Shown here piece after piece: positions 30,049 through 40,673 of a stretch of DNA of 64,000 bases (position 1 is the stretch's first letter; every line of letters starts with the position of its first letter). The position numbers and the translations under genes were made by a program. The notes beneath the pieces are model-generated. The model was not told the origin of the DNA, searched no databases, and was given only the letters and a program-made list of their open reading frames with translations. This DNA comes from Rouxiella silvae (GTDB lineage Bacteria > Pseudomonadota > Gammaproteobacteria > Enterobacterales > Enterobacteriaceae), in contig NZ_MRWD01000001.1 in assembly GCF_002093625.1 (NCBI RefSeq), positions 124,001-188,000 on the forward strand, given 5' to 3'.

Positions 30049-31191
30049 TCAGGCCTCACCGGCAGCTTTGGCGGTCAATTTACGCCACAGCCACTCCATC
30101 GGCCCCTGACGGAAATGGCGCAACCATAAAAGCGTGATGGCAAGATTAACAGCCCACACAGCAGGAACCAGAGCTACTAACTGTAACCGACTGAAATGTT
30201 GATAAAAACCGAGGGAATTGAAGAAAAAGGTGCAAACTAATGTTTGCAGCAGGTAGTTGGTTAACGCCATGCGGCCAACCTGAGACATCCAGATAACCCA
30301 GCGCTGTTTAACTAACTGGGGCCATAATCCGTAGCACAACGCCAGATAGCCCACCGCCTGCATCAGCGCGCCAATTTCCCGCGGTGCCTGTAGATAAAAA
30401 CCGCTCCATCGATAGTCCCAACCGGTCTGCCAGGCAATAACCACGGCAGGAATTTGTATGATCCATGAAAGCGGTAACATCACTGCGGCCACGCCAAGAT
30501 AATGGCGTACGTTGAACTGGCCTTTTAACCAGCCGCTGCGCATCAGACTCGCGCCCATCAGCATTGCCCCGCCTAGCTCCCAGCCATACTGCACGGCCAC
30601 GGAAATCAGGCTCGACGACAGTAAATCCAAGCGATTGTTGATGGCTTCGACGCCACCTTTTAGTCGCCAAAACTGCTCGTACTGCAGTTCCGCAAAGTCA
30701 GGTTGCCAGAAGCTGTCAGGTTTAGCGGTTGAAATGAGACCAAGCATCATCAAGATGCCTACGCCAATCAGATACAACACCATGCCGGTGCGGAACAGTG
30801 ATTGATTACTTTTGGCTTCACGCACCAGCCGCCAAAACACCAAGCCGATGAGTCCGTAGGCCAGCAAGATATCGCCGTCCCAGAAAAATACTGCATGAAT
30901 AAGGCCGCAGAGCAGCAGCAGAGAGAGTCGTGACTGGATCCAGGCTTTGCCGCGCGGCAAGAGCATTTGCAGGCCAGCACCAAACAACATGGCGAACATC
31001 ATCAAAAACTTGCCCTGCGCCAGGATGTCCAGCACTGCCCAGGTCCAGGCATCGGTGGCAGAGGGTTGTCCGGCATAGGCGGGATTGAGATAGGCAGCTT
31101 TAGGCAAGCCAAAAGCGCTGATATTGAGCAAAAGGATGCCGAAAATGGCAATACCACGGGCGAAGTCCAGCGCGGCAATACGTGGGCGCAT
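30049..31191 (-). CDS. yeiB: DUF418 membrane protein YeiB
   Basis: A 380-residue inner-membrane protein with about nine or ten hydrophobic segments. The first block LDFARGIAIFGILLLNISAFGLPKAAY and the C-terminal DUF418 block GRMALTNYLLQTLVCTFFF with LWLRHFRQGPMEWLWR are diagnostic. Function is unknown. The ATG at 31191 is chosen because AGGA lies eight bases before it; an in-frame ATG at 31221 lacks a ribosome site. It follows folE as in E. coli. Confidence 0.9.
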   Translation of the reverse strand: MRPRIAALDFARGIAIFGILLLNISAFGLPKAAYLNPAYAGQPSATDAWTWAVLDILAQGKFLMMFAMLFGAGLQMLLPRGKAWIQSRLSLLLLCGLIHAVFFWDGDILLAYGLIGLVFWRLVREAKSNQSLFRTGMVLYLIGVGILMMLGLISTAKPDSFWQPDFAELQYEQFWRLKGGVEAINNRLDLLSSSLISVAVQYGWELGGAMLMGASLMRSGWLKGQFNVRHYLGVAAVMLPLSWIIQIPAVVIAWQTGWDYRWSGFYLQAPREIGALMQAVGYLALCYGLWPQLVKQRWVIWMSQVGRMALTNYLLQTLVCTFFFNSLGFYQHFSRLQLVALVPAVWAVNLAITLLWLRHFRQGPMEWLWRKLTAKAAGEA

Positions 31192-31228
31192 TAATGACGT
31201 CCTGTTATGGGAAAGATCCATAGACTAA

Positions 31229-31247
31229 CGGCACCCATAGGGTGCCG
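31229..31247 (-). terminator. Stem-loop between folE and yeiB
   Basis: CGGCACCC (31229-31236) and GGGTGCCG (31240-31247) form a perfect 8-bp stem with a three-base loop, 47 bases after folE. On the minus strand TTAGTCT follows, so any termination would be partial and yeiB could be read through. Confidence 0.5.
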
Positions 31248-31294
31248 CAAGTGCTGAACTCAAATACCGATTTATCAACCTGTTACAGAGTAAA

Positions 31295-31957
31295 TCAGTT
31301 ATGACGAATGGTACGCAAGAATTCCTGGCGGGTATTTTGGCTGGTTTTGAACAGGCCGCCCAGCGAAGTGGTGGTCGTGGCGCTGGTGGCATCGCGAATG
31401 CCGCGCGCTTTCACACAGTAATGCACGGCATCAATTGAAACCGCGACATTGTTAGTCCCTAAGAGCGTTTGCAGCGCAATCAATATTTGCTGTGTCAGGC
31501 GCTCTTGCACCTGTGGACGCTGCGAGAAGAACTGCACAATGCGGTTGATTTTGGACAGGCCAATGACCGAATCTTTAGGGATGTAGGCCACCGTCGCCTT
31601 GCCGTCGATTGTGACAAAGTGGTGCTCACAGGTACTGGTCAGGGTGATATCACGCACCGATATCATCTCGTCTACTTTCATCTTGTTAGTGATGACGGTG
31701 ATTTTCGGGAAGTTGGCGTAATCGAGACCGGAGAAAATTTCATCAACATACATTTTTGCAATGCGCGTTGGCGTTTCTGCCAGACTGTCATCGTTAAGAT
31801 CAAGATTGAGCAGCTGCATAATACCGGTCATATGCTCTTTAATCCGCTGTTTACGCGTTGCAGCGTCCAGTGACGGCTCGTCCCGCAGCGGGGTTTCAAG
31901 ACCACGGGCCAACAATGCCTCATGAACCAGTACAGCTTCTTTACTCAATGTCGCCAT
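31295..31957 (-). CDS. folE: GTP cyclohydrolase I
   Basis: A 220-residue enzyme converting GTP to 7,8-dihydroneopterin triphosphate, the first step of folate (and queuosine/pterin) synthesis. Zinc ligands are Cys110 and His113 in TSTCEHHF and Cys181 in VHYCVKARG. The GTP-site segments [31 protein letters not shown] and [12 protein letters not shown] are all present. GGAGAAGAAGCG precedes the ATG. Confidence 0.97.
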   Translation of the reverse strand: MATLSKEAVLVHEALLARGLETPLRDEPSLDAATRKQRIKEHMTGIMQLLNLDLNDDSLAETPTRIAKMYVDEIFSGLDYANFPKITVITNKMKVDEMISVRDITLTSTCEHHFVTIDGKATVAYIPKDSVIGLSKINRIVQFFSQRPQVQERLTQQILIALQTLLGTNNVAVSIDAVHYCVKARGIRDATSATTTTSLGGLFKTSQNTRQEFLRTIRHN

Positions 31958-31975
31958 TCGCTTCTTCTCCAGCAG

Positions 31976-32004
31976 TTAATATCACTTTGATTTAGATCAC
32001 ACCA
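31976..32004 (-). promoter_or_regulatory. folE promoter overlapped by an FNR/CRP-like palindrome
   Basis: On the minus strand TTGGTG and TATTAA, 18 bases apart, form a plausible promoter. Between them is a palindrome (31986-32001) reading TTTGATTTAGATCACA on the plus strand. It matches FNR TTGAT-N4-ATCAA at 9 of 10 and CRP about as well. A site between -35 and -10 would be expected to repress. Confidence 0.4.
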
Positions 32005-32086
32005 AAATGAGGTGGCTTACTGTAATTTACTCCGCCCGGAGAATCCAGTGATTGTCCTTCATGATGGGTGAAATAGCTGCAAGTTA

Positions 32087-33211
32087 TCAATCACGCTTAA
32101 TCACTAATGCGCCCGCGATAAAGAATCCGACCATGGCAAGATACAGAGCCGGATCCAGGCGATGCGTTAACGCGGTTGAAATCGAAGAAAGCAGCGGCCC
32201 CAGCAGTTGGCCGACTGCGTACCCAGTGGTCAATAATCCTGCCATATAGCGGCTGTGATTGGGTGCCAGTTCACGGCTGTAATGCAGGGTCAGTTGCACG
32301 ACACACAGAAAACCGCCGCCGGTCAGCACCGCGCCAATAATCAGGCCATTAACACCCGGCACCACTTCAGCACAAAGTACGCCGCATCCCTGAAGGAAAA
32401 GAACAATCGCCAGCCGCTGGTGGGTTTTAAGACAGTGGCGCGTCATGATGCCGATGACAATTCCTACCATTGACGCTCCCCCAAAGACCGGCCACACAAA
32501 CTGCGCAAACAGGCTATCGGGAAAGCGTGCGTTGGCCATCTGCGAGAAAAAAGTGGCAGGAAGAATGTATCCAAATCCCGCTAAACTGTAGCTCAGCACC
32601 AATCGCTTAAGCGCGGGCGACATCACCAATCGTTCACTAACAATATTGGCGCGATGCAGCTCCCCTTTGCGCGGAAGATTACGACTGATAAGAGCCACCA
32701 GTACCAACGCCAGCCCGCCATACACCAGCCAGGCTTGTGACGCATTTAGCGCAGTGCTGTGGACTCCCACCGCCAGCACCCCACTCAGGAAAATCCCCGC
32801 GCCGGGTCCGGCAAATACTGCCGCGCTCATCGCTGGGCGGCCGAGCTGTGCGAGGCGTTCATTACACCAGGCGGAGATGAGCACCATCGCCCAGGCGCTG
32901 GTCCAGCCGATAAAAAATCTGATCAGCGAATGCCACACTTCTCCAGTGACCGCGGCCGAAAGCAGGGTCAAAACCACGGCACCCCAGACCCCAAGCCACA
33001 GGCGGCGTTCAACGTGACGCGTGGCGCGCATGGCGTCAAAGGCACCAAACAGATAGCCAAGATAGTTGAAGGCGGCTACTACACCCGCCCCGGTCAAGGT
33101 GAACTGATGTTCAGCAATCATTAGCGGAAGCTGTGGGGTAAATGCAAATCGCCCAATACCCAGTGCTACCACGAAGGCTAAAAAGCCCGTCAGCGCTACA
33201 CGAAATGCCAT
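32087..33211 (-). CDS. YbfB/YjiJ family MFS transporter
   Basis: A 374-residue major facilitator with about twelve hydrophobic helices. The N-terminal FAFTPQLPLMIAEHQFTLTGAGVVAAFNYLGYLFGA is characteristic of the YbfB/YjiJ (DUF1228) subfamily. Substrate is unknown. It is divergent from a LysR gene 142 bases away, so it may be the target of that regulator. It lies between folE and yeiG/fghA, which are neighbours in E. coli, so it is an insertion relative to that order. Confidence 0.85.
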   Translation of the reverse strand: MAFRVALTGFLAFVVALGIGRFAFTPQLPLMIAEHQFTLTGAGVVAAFNYLGYLFGAFDAMRATRHVERRLWLGVWGAVVLTLLSAAVTGEVWHSLIRFFIGWTSAWAMVLISAWCNERLAQLGRPAMSAAVFAGPGAGIFLSGVLAVGVHSTALNASQAWLVYGGLALVLVALISRNLPRKGELHRANIVSERLVMSPALKRLVLSYSLAGFGYILPATFFSQMANARFPDSLFAQFVWPVFGGASMVGIVIGIMTRHCLKTHQRLAIVLFLQGCGVLCAEVVPGVNGLIIGAVLTGGGFLCVVQLTLHYSRELAPNHSRYMAGLLTTGYAVGQLLGPLLSSISTALTHRLDPALYLAMVGFFIAGALVIKRD

Positions 33212-33353
33212 ATCGACCCCACGCGATTCTCAATAAAGCAGGATAACCCTGCACCACGGCTTTGAATAAAAGCTTTAAATCATCATGGCGCAAAGATAGA
33301 ATCACGAATAGTGAATAATACAAACAAACTTCATTACGATAAGAGAACAACCA

Positions 33354-34235
33354 ATGGATCTCACCCAGCTTAAAATGTTTTGCTGCGTGGCCGAAACCGG
33401 TTCGGTCGCGCGTGCCGCTCAACAGCTTCACCGCGTTCCCTCTAATCTCACTACCCGCCTGCGTCAGCTTGAAGTCGAGCTGGGCACCGATCTGTTTATC
33501 CGAGAAAAGCAGCGTTTACGTTTGTCGGCGCTGGGGCATAATTTTCTTAGCTATGCGCAGCGCATTCTGGCATTGAGCGACGAGGCATTGGCGCTAAGCC
33601 ACACCGGCGAACCCGCAGGACAATTTTCGCTTGGTGCGATGGAAAGCTCGGCCGCAACCCGCCTTCCCGGCCTGCTCGCCGCTTATCATCAGCGCTATCC
33701 GCAGGTTGCCCTATCATTAACTACCGCGACCTCCGGTGAAACTATCGCCAGCGTGCGCGCAGGGAGGCTGGCTGCGGGCATGGCAGACGGTCCGATAGAG
33801 TTTGATGACCTGACCGGCTGCGTGGCGTTTCACGAAAGAATGGTGATTATCTCTCCGCTGGGTGAAGCGCCGTTGATTACCCTGCCGGGAAGACCGGGGC
33901 ACACAGTGTTTGCGTTTCGTCCCAGCTGCTCTTATCGTCAACGTTTAGAAAATTGGATGAAGCATGCGGGTTTGCAGGCCAATAACACCATGGAAATTCA
34001 GTCCTACCATTCCATGATGGCCTGCGTAGCCAGCGGAGCGGGTATTGCGATGCTGCCGCGCAGCCTGCTTGCTCAGCTACCCGGCGCAGAACGTATACAG
34101 GTTAATGAAATAGAAGACGAATTTGCCGATACGACGACCTGGCTTTTCTGGCGTCGTGATGCCTTTGGACCCAACGTGCGGGCATTAAAAGAGCTTATTT
34201 TGGCGCAAAACAGCCCACCGACTTTAATAAATTAA
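33354..34235 (+). CDS. LysR family regulator (PtrR/YneJ-like)
   Basis: A 293-residue LysR-type regulator. The N-terminal helix-turn-helix region [25 protein letters not shown] and the following [22 protein letters not shown] resemble the PtrR (YneJ) subgroup. A substrate-binding-like effector domain fills the rest. AAGAGAAC precedes the ATG. The next gene, S-formylglutathione hydrolase, begins 11 bases after the stop, so they are probably cotranscribed. The divergent MFS gene is the other candidate target. Confidence 0.85.
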   Translation: MDLTQLKMFCCVAETGSVARAAQQLHRVPSNLTTRLRQLEVELGTDLFIREKQRLRLSALGHNFLSYAQRILALSDEALALSHTGEPAGQFSLGAMESSAATRLPGLLAAYHQRYPQVALSLTTATSGETIASVRAGRLAAGMADGPIEFDDLTGCVAFHERMVIISPLGEAPLITLPGRPGHTVFAFRPSCSYRQRLENWMKHAGLQANNTMEIQSYHSMMACVASGAGIAMLPRSLLAQLPGAERIQVNEIEDEFADTTTWLFWRRDAFGPNVRALKELILAQNSPPTLIN

Positions 34236-34246
34236 AGGAGCAACAG

Positions 34247-35101
34247 ATGAGCACTTCGATAGAACTTCTGGAAGAACATCGGATGTTCGGCGGCTGGCAA
34301 CAGCGCTACCGTCACTTCTCCAGCAGTTTGCAAAGTAGCACCACGTTCAGTATTTATTTGCCCCCGCCGCGTGATGATAATCCGCCACCGGTGGTTTATT
34401 GGCTGTCGGGACTGACCTGTAACGATGAAAACTTCACTACCAAAGCGGGGGCGCAGCGCATTGCTGCCGAGTTAGGGTTGGTCTTGGTGATACCGGATAC
34501 CAGCCCTCGCGGTGAAGGCGTTGCCAACGATGAAGGCTATGATTTAGGTCAGGGTGCCAGTTTCTATCTCAATGCTACTCAGGCCCCGTGGGCTTCGCAC
34601 TATCGCATGTACGATTACATCATCGACGAATTGCCTTTGCTGGTGCAGGAGCATTTCAACATTGGCCCGCGTCAGTCGATTATGGGCCACTCGATGGGCG
34701 GCCACGGTGCGCTAATGATGGCGCTGCGCAATCCGCAGCATTTCAGCTCCGCCTCGGCCTTTGCGCCGATCGTCAATCCTTGCCAGGTTCCTTGGGGACG
34801 TAAAGCGTTCGCCGCCTATTTGGGTGATGACGAAAGCCAATGGTTGCAATACGACAGCTGCCACCTGCTCAGCGCGTTACCCGCGGATCAGGCGACCTTC
34901 CCTATCTTGGTCGATCAGGGCGACAGCGATCAGTTCCTGGCCGATCAGCTTCAACCGGCTAAGCTGGCCGAACTTGCCCGCCAGCGCGGCTGGCCGTTGC
35001 AGCTACGCGTTCAACCCGGTTATGACCACAGCTATTTCACCATTGCGAGTTTTATTGAGGATCACTTGAGATTTCATGCGGAGCAACTGCATTTGAATTA
35101 A
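34247..35101 (+). CDS. fghA: S-formylglutathione hydrolase
   Basis: A 284-residue alpha/beta hydrolase that releases formate and glutathione from S-formylglutathione, the last step of glutathione-dependent formaldehyde removal. The nucleophile is Ser149 in GHSMGGHG, the acid is in the DQGDSDQF segment (Asp226 region), and the base is His261 in [20 protein letters not shown] forms the oxyanion region. It corresponds to E. coli YeiG by position near folE. AAGGAG lies before the ATG. No formaldehyde dehydrogenase (frmA) is adjacent. Confidence 0.94.
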   Translation: MSTSIELLEEHRMFGGWQQRYRHFSSSLQSSTTFSIYLPPPRDDNPPPVVYWLSGLTCNDENFTTKAGAQRIAAELGLVLVIPDTSPRGEGVANDEGYDLGQGASFYLNATQAPWASHYRMYDYIIDELPLLVQEHFNIGPRQSIMGHSMGGHGALMMALRNPQHFSSASAFAPIVNPCQVPWGRKAFAAYLGDDESQWLQYDSCHLLSALPADQATFPILVDQGDSDQFLADQLQPAKLAELARQRGWPLQLRVQPGYDHSYFTIASFIEDHLRFHAEQLHLN

Positions 35102-35117
35102 CGGTGGGTGATCTTTT

Positions 35118-35153
35118 GCCGCTTCTCTCGATCTTTATCAGCAGAGAAGCGGC
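35118..35153. terminator. Stem-loop between convergent fghA and gsiD
   Basis: GCCGCTTCTCT (35118-35128) and AGAGAAGCGGC (35143-35153) form a perfect 11-bp stem. There is no T-run on either side, but its position between convergent genes suggests a shared transcript end. Confidence 0.5.
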
Positions 35154-35171
35154 TATGTGAATCAAACAAAA

Positions 35172-36104
35172 CTAACTCTTTAGTTTTGGATCCAGTGCAT
35201 CCCGCAGACCATCGCCCAAAAGATTAAACGCCAGCACGGTTAAAAATATTGCCAGACTGGGGAAGATGGCCACGTGCGGTGCCATCACCATGTCGGCGCG
35301 CGCTTCGTTGAGCATTGCCCCCCACTCCGGCGTCGGCGGCTGAGCGCCCATGCCTAAAAATGACAGGCTCGCGGCGGTAATAATCGACGTGCCAATACGC
35401 ATGGTGAAATAGACCACCACCGACGACAGCGTGCCGGGCAGAATATGCCGAAAAATAATCGTCCGGTCAGACGCACCAATGCTGCGTGCCGACTCGATAT
35501 AGGTCAGATGTTTAAGCACCAAGGTGTTGGCACGCACCAGGCGGGCAAAGGCAGGAATACTGAAAATTGCCACTGCGACGATGACGTTAGTCATGCCATT
35601 GCCCATCACCGCCACGACGGCAATGGCCAGCAATATTCCCGGAAAAGCAAACAACACATCACATATTCGCATGGTGATTCGGTCCCACCAGCCCTCATAA
35701 TAACCTGCCATTAGCCCAAGCACCGTCCCCATCGCGGCACCAAGAATGACCGATAACACCCCCGCCGCCAGCGAGATCCTTGCCCCCATTAATATACGGC
35801 TAAAAATATCGCGCCCGAGTGAATCAACGCCGAGCCAGTGCACCAGTGAAGGCCCTTCGTTTAAACGGTCATAATCAAAATAGTTCTCAGGATCAAAAGG
35901 CACTAACCACGGGGCCAACGCCGCCGCCGCAATCAGCACAATAACAAACGCCCCGGCGGCCAGCGCCACGTGCTGCTTGCGAAAACGTCGCCAAAAGGCG
36001 CGCAGGGGTGTGCGAACCGGCGTACGGGTTACGCTTTCCTGAGTTATCAACGGCATGGATGCCAGCGCGGCCTTGCGTCGCCAGTTTTTCATGCGCTTAC
36101 TCAC
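35172..36104 (-). CDS. gsiD: Glutathione ABC transporter permease GsiD
   Basis: A 310-residue DppC-type permease. A cytoplasmic N-terminus precedes the first helix (about residues 47-67). The motif [16 protein letters not shown] is typical, and the EAA loop [21 protein letters not shown] contacts the ATPase. [16 protein letters not shown] closes the protein as in E. coli. Its ATG overlaps the gsiC stop by four bases. Confidence 0.95.
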   Translation of the reverse strand: MSKRMKNWRRKAALASMPLITQESVTRTPVRTPLRAFWRRFRKQHVALAAGAFVIVLIAAAALAPWLVPFDPENYFDYDRLNEGPSLVHWLGVDSLGRDIFSRILMGARISLAAGVLSVILGAAMGTVLGLMAGYYEGWWDRITMRICDVLFAFPGILLAIAVVAVMGNGMTNVIVAVAIFSIPAFARLVRANTLVLKHLTYIESARSIGASDRTIIFRHILPGTLSSVVVYFTMRIGTSIITAASLSFLGMGAQPPTPEWGAMLNEARADMVMAPHVAIFPSLAIFLTVLAFNLLGDGLRDALDPKLKS

Positions 36105-37021
36105 TTGTATCGAATGGAAGGATTGATGACCGCATAAAGCATGTCCACCAACAGATTAATCAAGATAAACTCCAGCGAAAACAGCAGGACTTCGGCCTGA
36201 ATCACCGGATAATCGCGCATCTCTACGGAGTCTATTAACAGGCGGCCAAGACCCGGCCAGTTAAAGACTTTTTCGACGACAATTGATCCCCCAAGCAGGA
36301 AGCCGAACTGCAGCCCCATCATGGTTACGACCGGGATCATGGCATTGCGCAGGCCATGCTTCACCACCACCACGAACTCAGGAACCCCTTTGGCCCGTGC
36401 GGTACGCATGTAGTCTTCCTGCATCACTTCAACAAACGAGGCGCGCGTAAAGCGGGCCATAATAGAGGCCACCGCCGCACCCAGCGTCAATGAAGGCAAA
36501 ATATAGTTGCGCCAGCCGTCAGCACCAATTGTCGGTAACCAGCCCAGATTAACCGAGAACACCTGCATCAACAGCATGCCCAGCGCAAACGCCGGAAACG
36601 AGATCCCCGATACCGCCAACGCCATACCAAGACGGTCCGGCCAGCGATTGCGCCAGACAGCAGAAACCACGCCAATAACCAGACCAAAAATCACCGACCA
36701 CAGCATACTGGCCAGCGTTAAATACAGTGTGGGCATGAAACGCGCGCTGATTTCGTCAATAACTGGACGCTTTGACACCATAGAATGACCAAAATCACCC
36801 TGCAACGCGCGCCCGAAGAAAGTCAAAAACTGCTGCCACAGCGGCTTGTTCAGCCCCAAGTCCTGACGTACAAGTTCCACCACGCTCTGGTCGGCATCCT
36901 GTCCGGCCAGCATGCGCGCAGGGTCGCCCGGCAGTAGGTGAACAAACAGAAACACCAGCACCGCAACAATGAGCAACGTCGGGATCAGTCCCAGCAGGCG
37001 CTTGAGAAAATAATTCAGCAT
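36101..37021 (-). CDS. gsiC: Glutathione ABC transporter permease GsiC
   Basis: A 306-residue DppB-type permease. [16 protein letters not shown] near residues 29-44 and the EAA loop [24 protein letters not shown] are diagnostic; six hydrophobic segments are visible. It pairs with GsiD. Located 81 bases after gsiB, and the gap contains a stem-loop. Confidence 0.95.
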   Translation of the reverse strand: MLNYFLKRLLGLIPTLLIVAVLVFLFVHLLPGDPARMLAGQDADQSVVELVRQDLGLNKPLWQQFLTFFGRALQGDFGHSMVSKRPVIDEISARFMPTLYLTLASMLWSVIFGLVIGVVSAVWRNRWPDRLGMALAVSGISFPAFALGMLLMQVFSVNLGWLPTIGADGWRNYILPSLTLGAAVASIMARFTRASFVEVMQEDYMRTARAKGVPEFVVVVKHGLRNAMIPVVTMMGLQFGFLLGGSIVVEKVFNWPGLGRLLIDSVEMRDYPVIQAEVLLFSLEFILINLLVDMLYAVINPSIRYK

Positions 37022-37060
37022 AATAAATTACGTGTATTCATTGAAACTCTCATCCCTCTC

Positions 37061-37086
37061 TTGCCCCACGGTAACCCGCGGGGCAA
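37061..37086 (-). repeat. Intercistronic stem-loop between gsiB and gsiC
   Basis: TTGCCCC (37061-37067) and GGGGCAA (37080-37086) form a 7-bp GC-rich stem. With no T-run it more likely protects the gsiB mRNA end than terminates, giving more binding protein than permease. Confidence 0.5.
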
Positions 37087-37102
37087 CGGCGTTTTACAAC
37101 GG

Positions 37103-38641
37103 CTATTTCACGTCAGCGTTATCAAAGTTGAATGAGGTATCCGGCATCACGTAAAAACCGGTCAGACGTTTGTTGTTGGCCGACAGCAGACGCTCGGTCG
37201 CCAAAAATGCCCACGGTGCATCGGCCCAGATGTGATCCTGCGCATCTTTGTAGAGCTTGGCCTTGGCCGTTTTATCCGTGGTATTGAGCGCATCGCTCAG
37301 GTCCTTATCAACCTGTGGATTGCTGTAAAATGCCGTATTGAACTGCTTCGGCGGTGCAGATTGGGTGGCAAACAGCGGCGTTAATGCCCAGTCAGCTTCG
37401 CCAGTAGATGCCGACCAGCCGGTGTAGAACATGCGCAGACCTGACTCTTTTTGGCCAACGTTTTCCACCTGAGCCGCACGCTGCGCCGCATCAAAGGCAG
37501 TCACCGTAACTTTAATACCCACCTGCGCAAGCTGCTGTTGAGCAAACTGCAGCACTTTTTGCGCGGTGCTGGAGTTGTGTGAAGACCACAGCGTCGTGGT
37601 GAAGCCGTTGGGATACCCCGCCTCTTTCAGCAGTTCACGTGCTTTTGCTGGGTCATAAGGCCAAGGCTTGTACTTCACGGAATACTCAATGCTCGACGGT
37701 AAAGGCCCTTCGGCAGGTACAGCATAACCGGCGAAGGCCACTTTAATCAGCGCCTGCTTATTGATGGCGTAGTTGATTGCTTGACGTACCTTGATGTTAT
37801 CAAACGGCTTTTGTGTGACGTTGAAACTGATGTAACGCTGCAAGATAGAAGGCGATGAAACCAGGCTCAGCTTGCTGTTTTTCTCAAGCAACGATGCCTG
37901 TTCATAAGGAACAGGATAGGCTAAATCGGCTTCGCCGGTTTGCAGCATCGCCGCGCGGGTGTTGTTATCCACCACCGGACGCCAGGTGATAGTATCCAGC
38001 TTCGGCTCACCCTTTTTCCAGTAACCGTCAAACTTCTTCACTTTCACGAAATCGGTCTGGTTCCATTGGTCCAGCGTATAAGGCCCCGTCCCGACCGGAT
38101 GGAAGCCGATATCTTTGCCGTATTTCGTCAAGGCGGCAGGAGAAATCATCACCGCAGAAGGATGTGCCAGGTTATTGATAAACGCCGAGAAAGGCGCTTT
38201 CAAGGTAATTTTAACTGTATTGGCATCCACTGCCTCGGTTTTGGCAATCATCTTGAACAGGTTGTAGCGCTTGAGATGGCTGTCAGGATTGCTGGCGCGG
38301 TCGAGGTTTACCTTCACCGCCGCCGCATTAAAGTCGGTGCCGTCCTGGAATTTGACGCCCGGATGCAGTTTGAGGGTGTAAGTCAGCCCATCCTGGCTCA
38401 CCGTGTAGCTATCGGCCAAGACGTTAACCAGCTTCATGTCTTTGTCAAAACCGAACAGGCCCTGATAGAAAGACTTAGCCACCGCCTGAGAAAGCGTGTC
38501 GTTGGCGTCGTACGGGTCAAGCGAGGTGAAGTTTGAACCCACTGCAATCACCACGTCTTTTGCTGCCCAGGCCGAGCCTGAAGCCATTGCGCTGACCATC
38601 AAACTCGCCAACACGGCTTTGCGCATCATTTTCTGCTTCAT
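37103..38641 (-). CDS. gsiB: Glutathione-binding periplasmic protein GsiB
   Basis: A 512-residue family-5 extracellular solute-binding protein. The signal peptide ends near SAWA (about residue 26) and the mature protein begins [32 protein letters not shown] in register with E. coli GsiB. The later segments [12 protein letters not shown] and [15 protein letters not shown] are conserved. It delivers glutathione to GsiCD. AAGGA lies ten bases before the ATG. Confidence 0.95.
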   Translation of the reverse strand: MKQKMMRKAVLASLMVSAMASGSAWAAKDVVIAVGSNFTSLDPYDANDTLSQAVAKSFYQGLFGFDKDMKLVNVLADSYTVSQDGLTYTLKLHPGVKFQDGTDFNAAAVKVNLDRASNPDSHLKRYNLFKMIAKTEAVDANTVKITLKAPFSAFINNLAHPSAVMISPAALTKYGKDIGFHPVGTGPYTLDQWNQTDFVKVKKFDGYWKKGEPKLDTITWRPVVDNNTRAAMLQTGEADLAYPVPYEQASLLEKNSKLSLVSSPSILQRYISFNVTQKPFDNIKVRQAINYAINKQALIKVAFAGYAVPAEGPLPSSIEYSVKYKPWPYDPAKARELLKEAGYPNGFTTTLWSSHNSSTAQKVLQFAQQQLAQVGIKVTVTAFDAAQRAAQVENVGQKESGLRMFYTGWSASTGEADWALTPLFATQSAPPKQFNTAFYSNPQVDKDLSDALNTTDKTAKAKLYKDAQDHIWADAPWAFLATERLLSANNKRLTGFYVMPDTSFNFDNADVK

Positions 38642-38691
38642 ATTGTTGATTCCTTATCCGTAGACTCTGAAAAAATAGTACCCAGTCAATC

Positions 38692-40605
38692 TCAAAAAAT
38701 GCCGGCAATGGTGTGACGGGCAACGTAGTGCCCCTCTGAAACTCTTACCAGCGGTGCAATAACAGGTTCATTTCCGAGGGGCCGAATGGGGCTCGGAATT
38801 TCGTCGACCAACAGCGGTTGCTCAACGCGGCGATGCTGCGGATTGGCAACCGGCACGGCGGCCATCAGCTTGCGGGTATAGGCATGCTGCGGATTTTCGA
38901 AAATCGCCGCCCGCGGTCCAATCTCGACAATTTGCCCTAGATACATCACCGCCACGCGATGACTAATGCGCTCCACTACCGCCATGTCGTGAGAAATAAA
39001 CAGGAAGGCAATGCCGAACTCTTTTTGTAAATCCATCAGTAAATTGACGATTTGCGCCTGAATAGACACATCCAACGCCGAAACAGATTCGTCGGCGATC
39101 ACCACTTTAGGGTTCAGCGCCAGCGCGCGGGCAATGCAAATGCGCTGCCGCTGCCCGCCGGAAAACTCGTGGGGGTAGCGTTCTGCGTGCTCGGGCAACA
39201 GGCCCACTTTTTCGAGCAGCCATGAAACTCGGGCCTTGGCCTGCTGGCGGGTGCCTATTTTGTGCACCAGCAGCGGCTCCATAATCGAATATCCCACCGT
39301 CAGGCGCGGATCGAGTGAGGCGTAAGGGTCCTGAAAAATAAACTGAATATCACGGCGAAGATGCTGCAATGAGGCGTCTGAAAGCTGGCCTGCATGTTGG
39401 CCATCAAACACCGTTTTCCCGTTAAATATCACTGACCCACTTTGGCTCTCGACCAAGCGCAGCAAAGAGCGCCCGGTGGTGGATTTACCACAGCCCGACT
39501 CCCCCACCAACGCCAGTGTTTCTCCGGGATAGAGATCAAAGCTGACCTTTTCAACCGCATGTACGTTGCGCGTAATTCGATTGAACAATCCGCTGCGCAG
39601 TGGAAAACGGGTGACTAAATCACGCACCTGGAGAATAGGCGCGGCATCGGGAATTAAGGTGGTTTGAATCAGTGAGTCGGCCGAATCAGGCAAAGTGCCG
39701 TCTGCGGGGTGTAACAAGGGGAAACGCGCCGGCAGTTCAGTGCCTTTCATCGCCCCCAGTTTGGGTACGGCGGCTAGCAGTGCGCGGGTATACGCGTGCT
39801 GCGGACAAGTAAACACCGTGCTCACGTCACCCATTTCAACGCTTTCACCGCGATACATCACCAGAACTTTGTCAGCAATTTCGGCTACAACGCCCATATC
39901 ATGGGTGATAAAAATTACCGCCATCTGCATCTCTTTTTGCAGCACACGGATCAGTTGCAGAATTTGTGCCTGAATGGTCACATCCAGCGCGGTAGTCGGC
40001 TCATCGGCAATCAGCAGCGCGGGTTTGCAGGAGAGCGCCATCGCAATCATCACCCGCTGGCGCATGCCGCCCGAGAGCTGATGAGGATAACTGTCGAGAA
40101 TATTTTTTGCTTCAGGAATGCGCACCAGCTCAAGCATGCGCAGCGCTTCGGCGCGGGCAGAGGCCCTGTCTTTACCCTGATGCAGCCGAATTGACTCGGC
40201 AATTTGCTCACCGACCGGAAACACCGGATTAAGCGAGGTCATCGGCTCCTGAAAAATCATCGCCATATCCGCTCCGCGAAGCTTGCGCATCTCGGACTGC
40301 CCGGCAGCGGTTAAGTCAACCACCTGATTATTACGCCGACGGAAACTGATTTTTCCCTGATGCAGCAGGCCACCGCCCTGCTCGACCAAACGCATCAGCG
40401 CAAGTGAAGTCACCGATTTACCCGAGCCAGACTCTCCGACGATAGCCAGCGTCTCACCGCGATTCACCTCGAAGCTGAGGTCACGAACGGCATCAATTGC
40501 CTGCCCTTCATGGTCAAAACGCACGCTGAGTCCGCGCACTGAAAGCACCTGTTCCTCCGATAAAGAGAGCACAGACGTTGGCGGTGGAGAAATTTTCTGA
40601 CTCAC
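38692..40605 (-). CDS. gsiA: Glutathione ABC transporter ATP-binding protein GsiA
   Basis: A 637-residue fused tandem ATPase. The first domain has [16 protein letters not shown] and [12 protein letters not shown]; the second has [17 protein letters not shown] and [12 protein letters not shown]. Each is followed by the oligopeptide-transporter C-terminal region with PQHAYTR. Fusion of the Dpp/Opp D and F subunits into one chain is normal for GsiA. It follows iaaA by 68 bases. Confidence 0.96.
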   Translation of the reverse strand: MSQKISPPPTSVLSLSEEQVLSVRGLSVRFDHEGQAIDAVRDLSFEVNRGETLAIVGESGSGKSVTSLALMRLVEQGGGLLHQGKISFRRRNNQVVDLTAAGQSEMRKLRGADMAMIFQEPMTSLNPVFPVGEQIAESIRLHQGKDRASARAEALRMLELVRIPEAKNILDSYPHQLSGGMRQRVMIAMALSCKPALLIADEPTTALDVTIQAQILQLIRVLQKEMQMAVIFITHDMGVVAEIADKVLVMYRGESVEMGDVSTVFTCPQHAYTRALLAAVPKLGAMKGTELPARFPLLHPADGTLPDSADSLIQTTLIPDAAPILQVRDLVTRFPLRSGLFNRITRNVHAVEKVSFDLYPGETLALVGESGCGKSTTGRSLLRLVESQSGSVIFNGKTVFDGQHAGQLSDASLQHLRRDIQFIFQDPYASLDPRLTVGYSIMEPLLVHKIGTRQQAKARVSWLLEKVGLLPEHAERYPHEFSGGQRQRICIARALALNPKVVIADESVSALDVSIQAQIVNLLMDLQKEFGIAFLFISHDMAVVERISHRVAVMYLGQIVEIGPRAAIFENPQHAYTRKLMAAVPVANPQHRRVEQPLLVDEIPSPIRPLGNEPVIAPLVRVSEGHYVARHTIAGIF

Positions 40606-40673
40606 CCAAACTCCTTGAAAGTTAACGGCTCCCTGACCACAAACAAGCCTTTACGGGATTGACGGTCGATGAC

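Noticed and set aside
37940-38536. 198-codon open frame opposite gsiB
   Set aside because: Arg/His/Val-rich reverse-complement shadow of gsiB without start signals.
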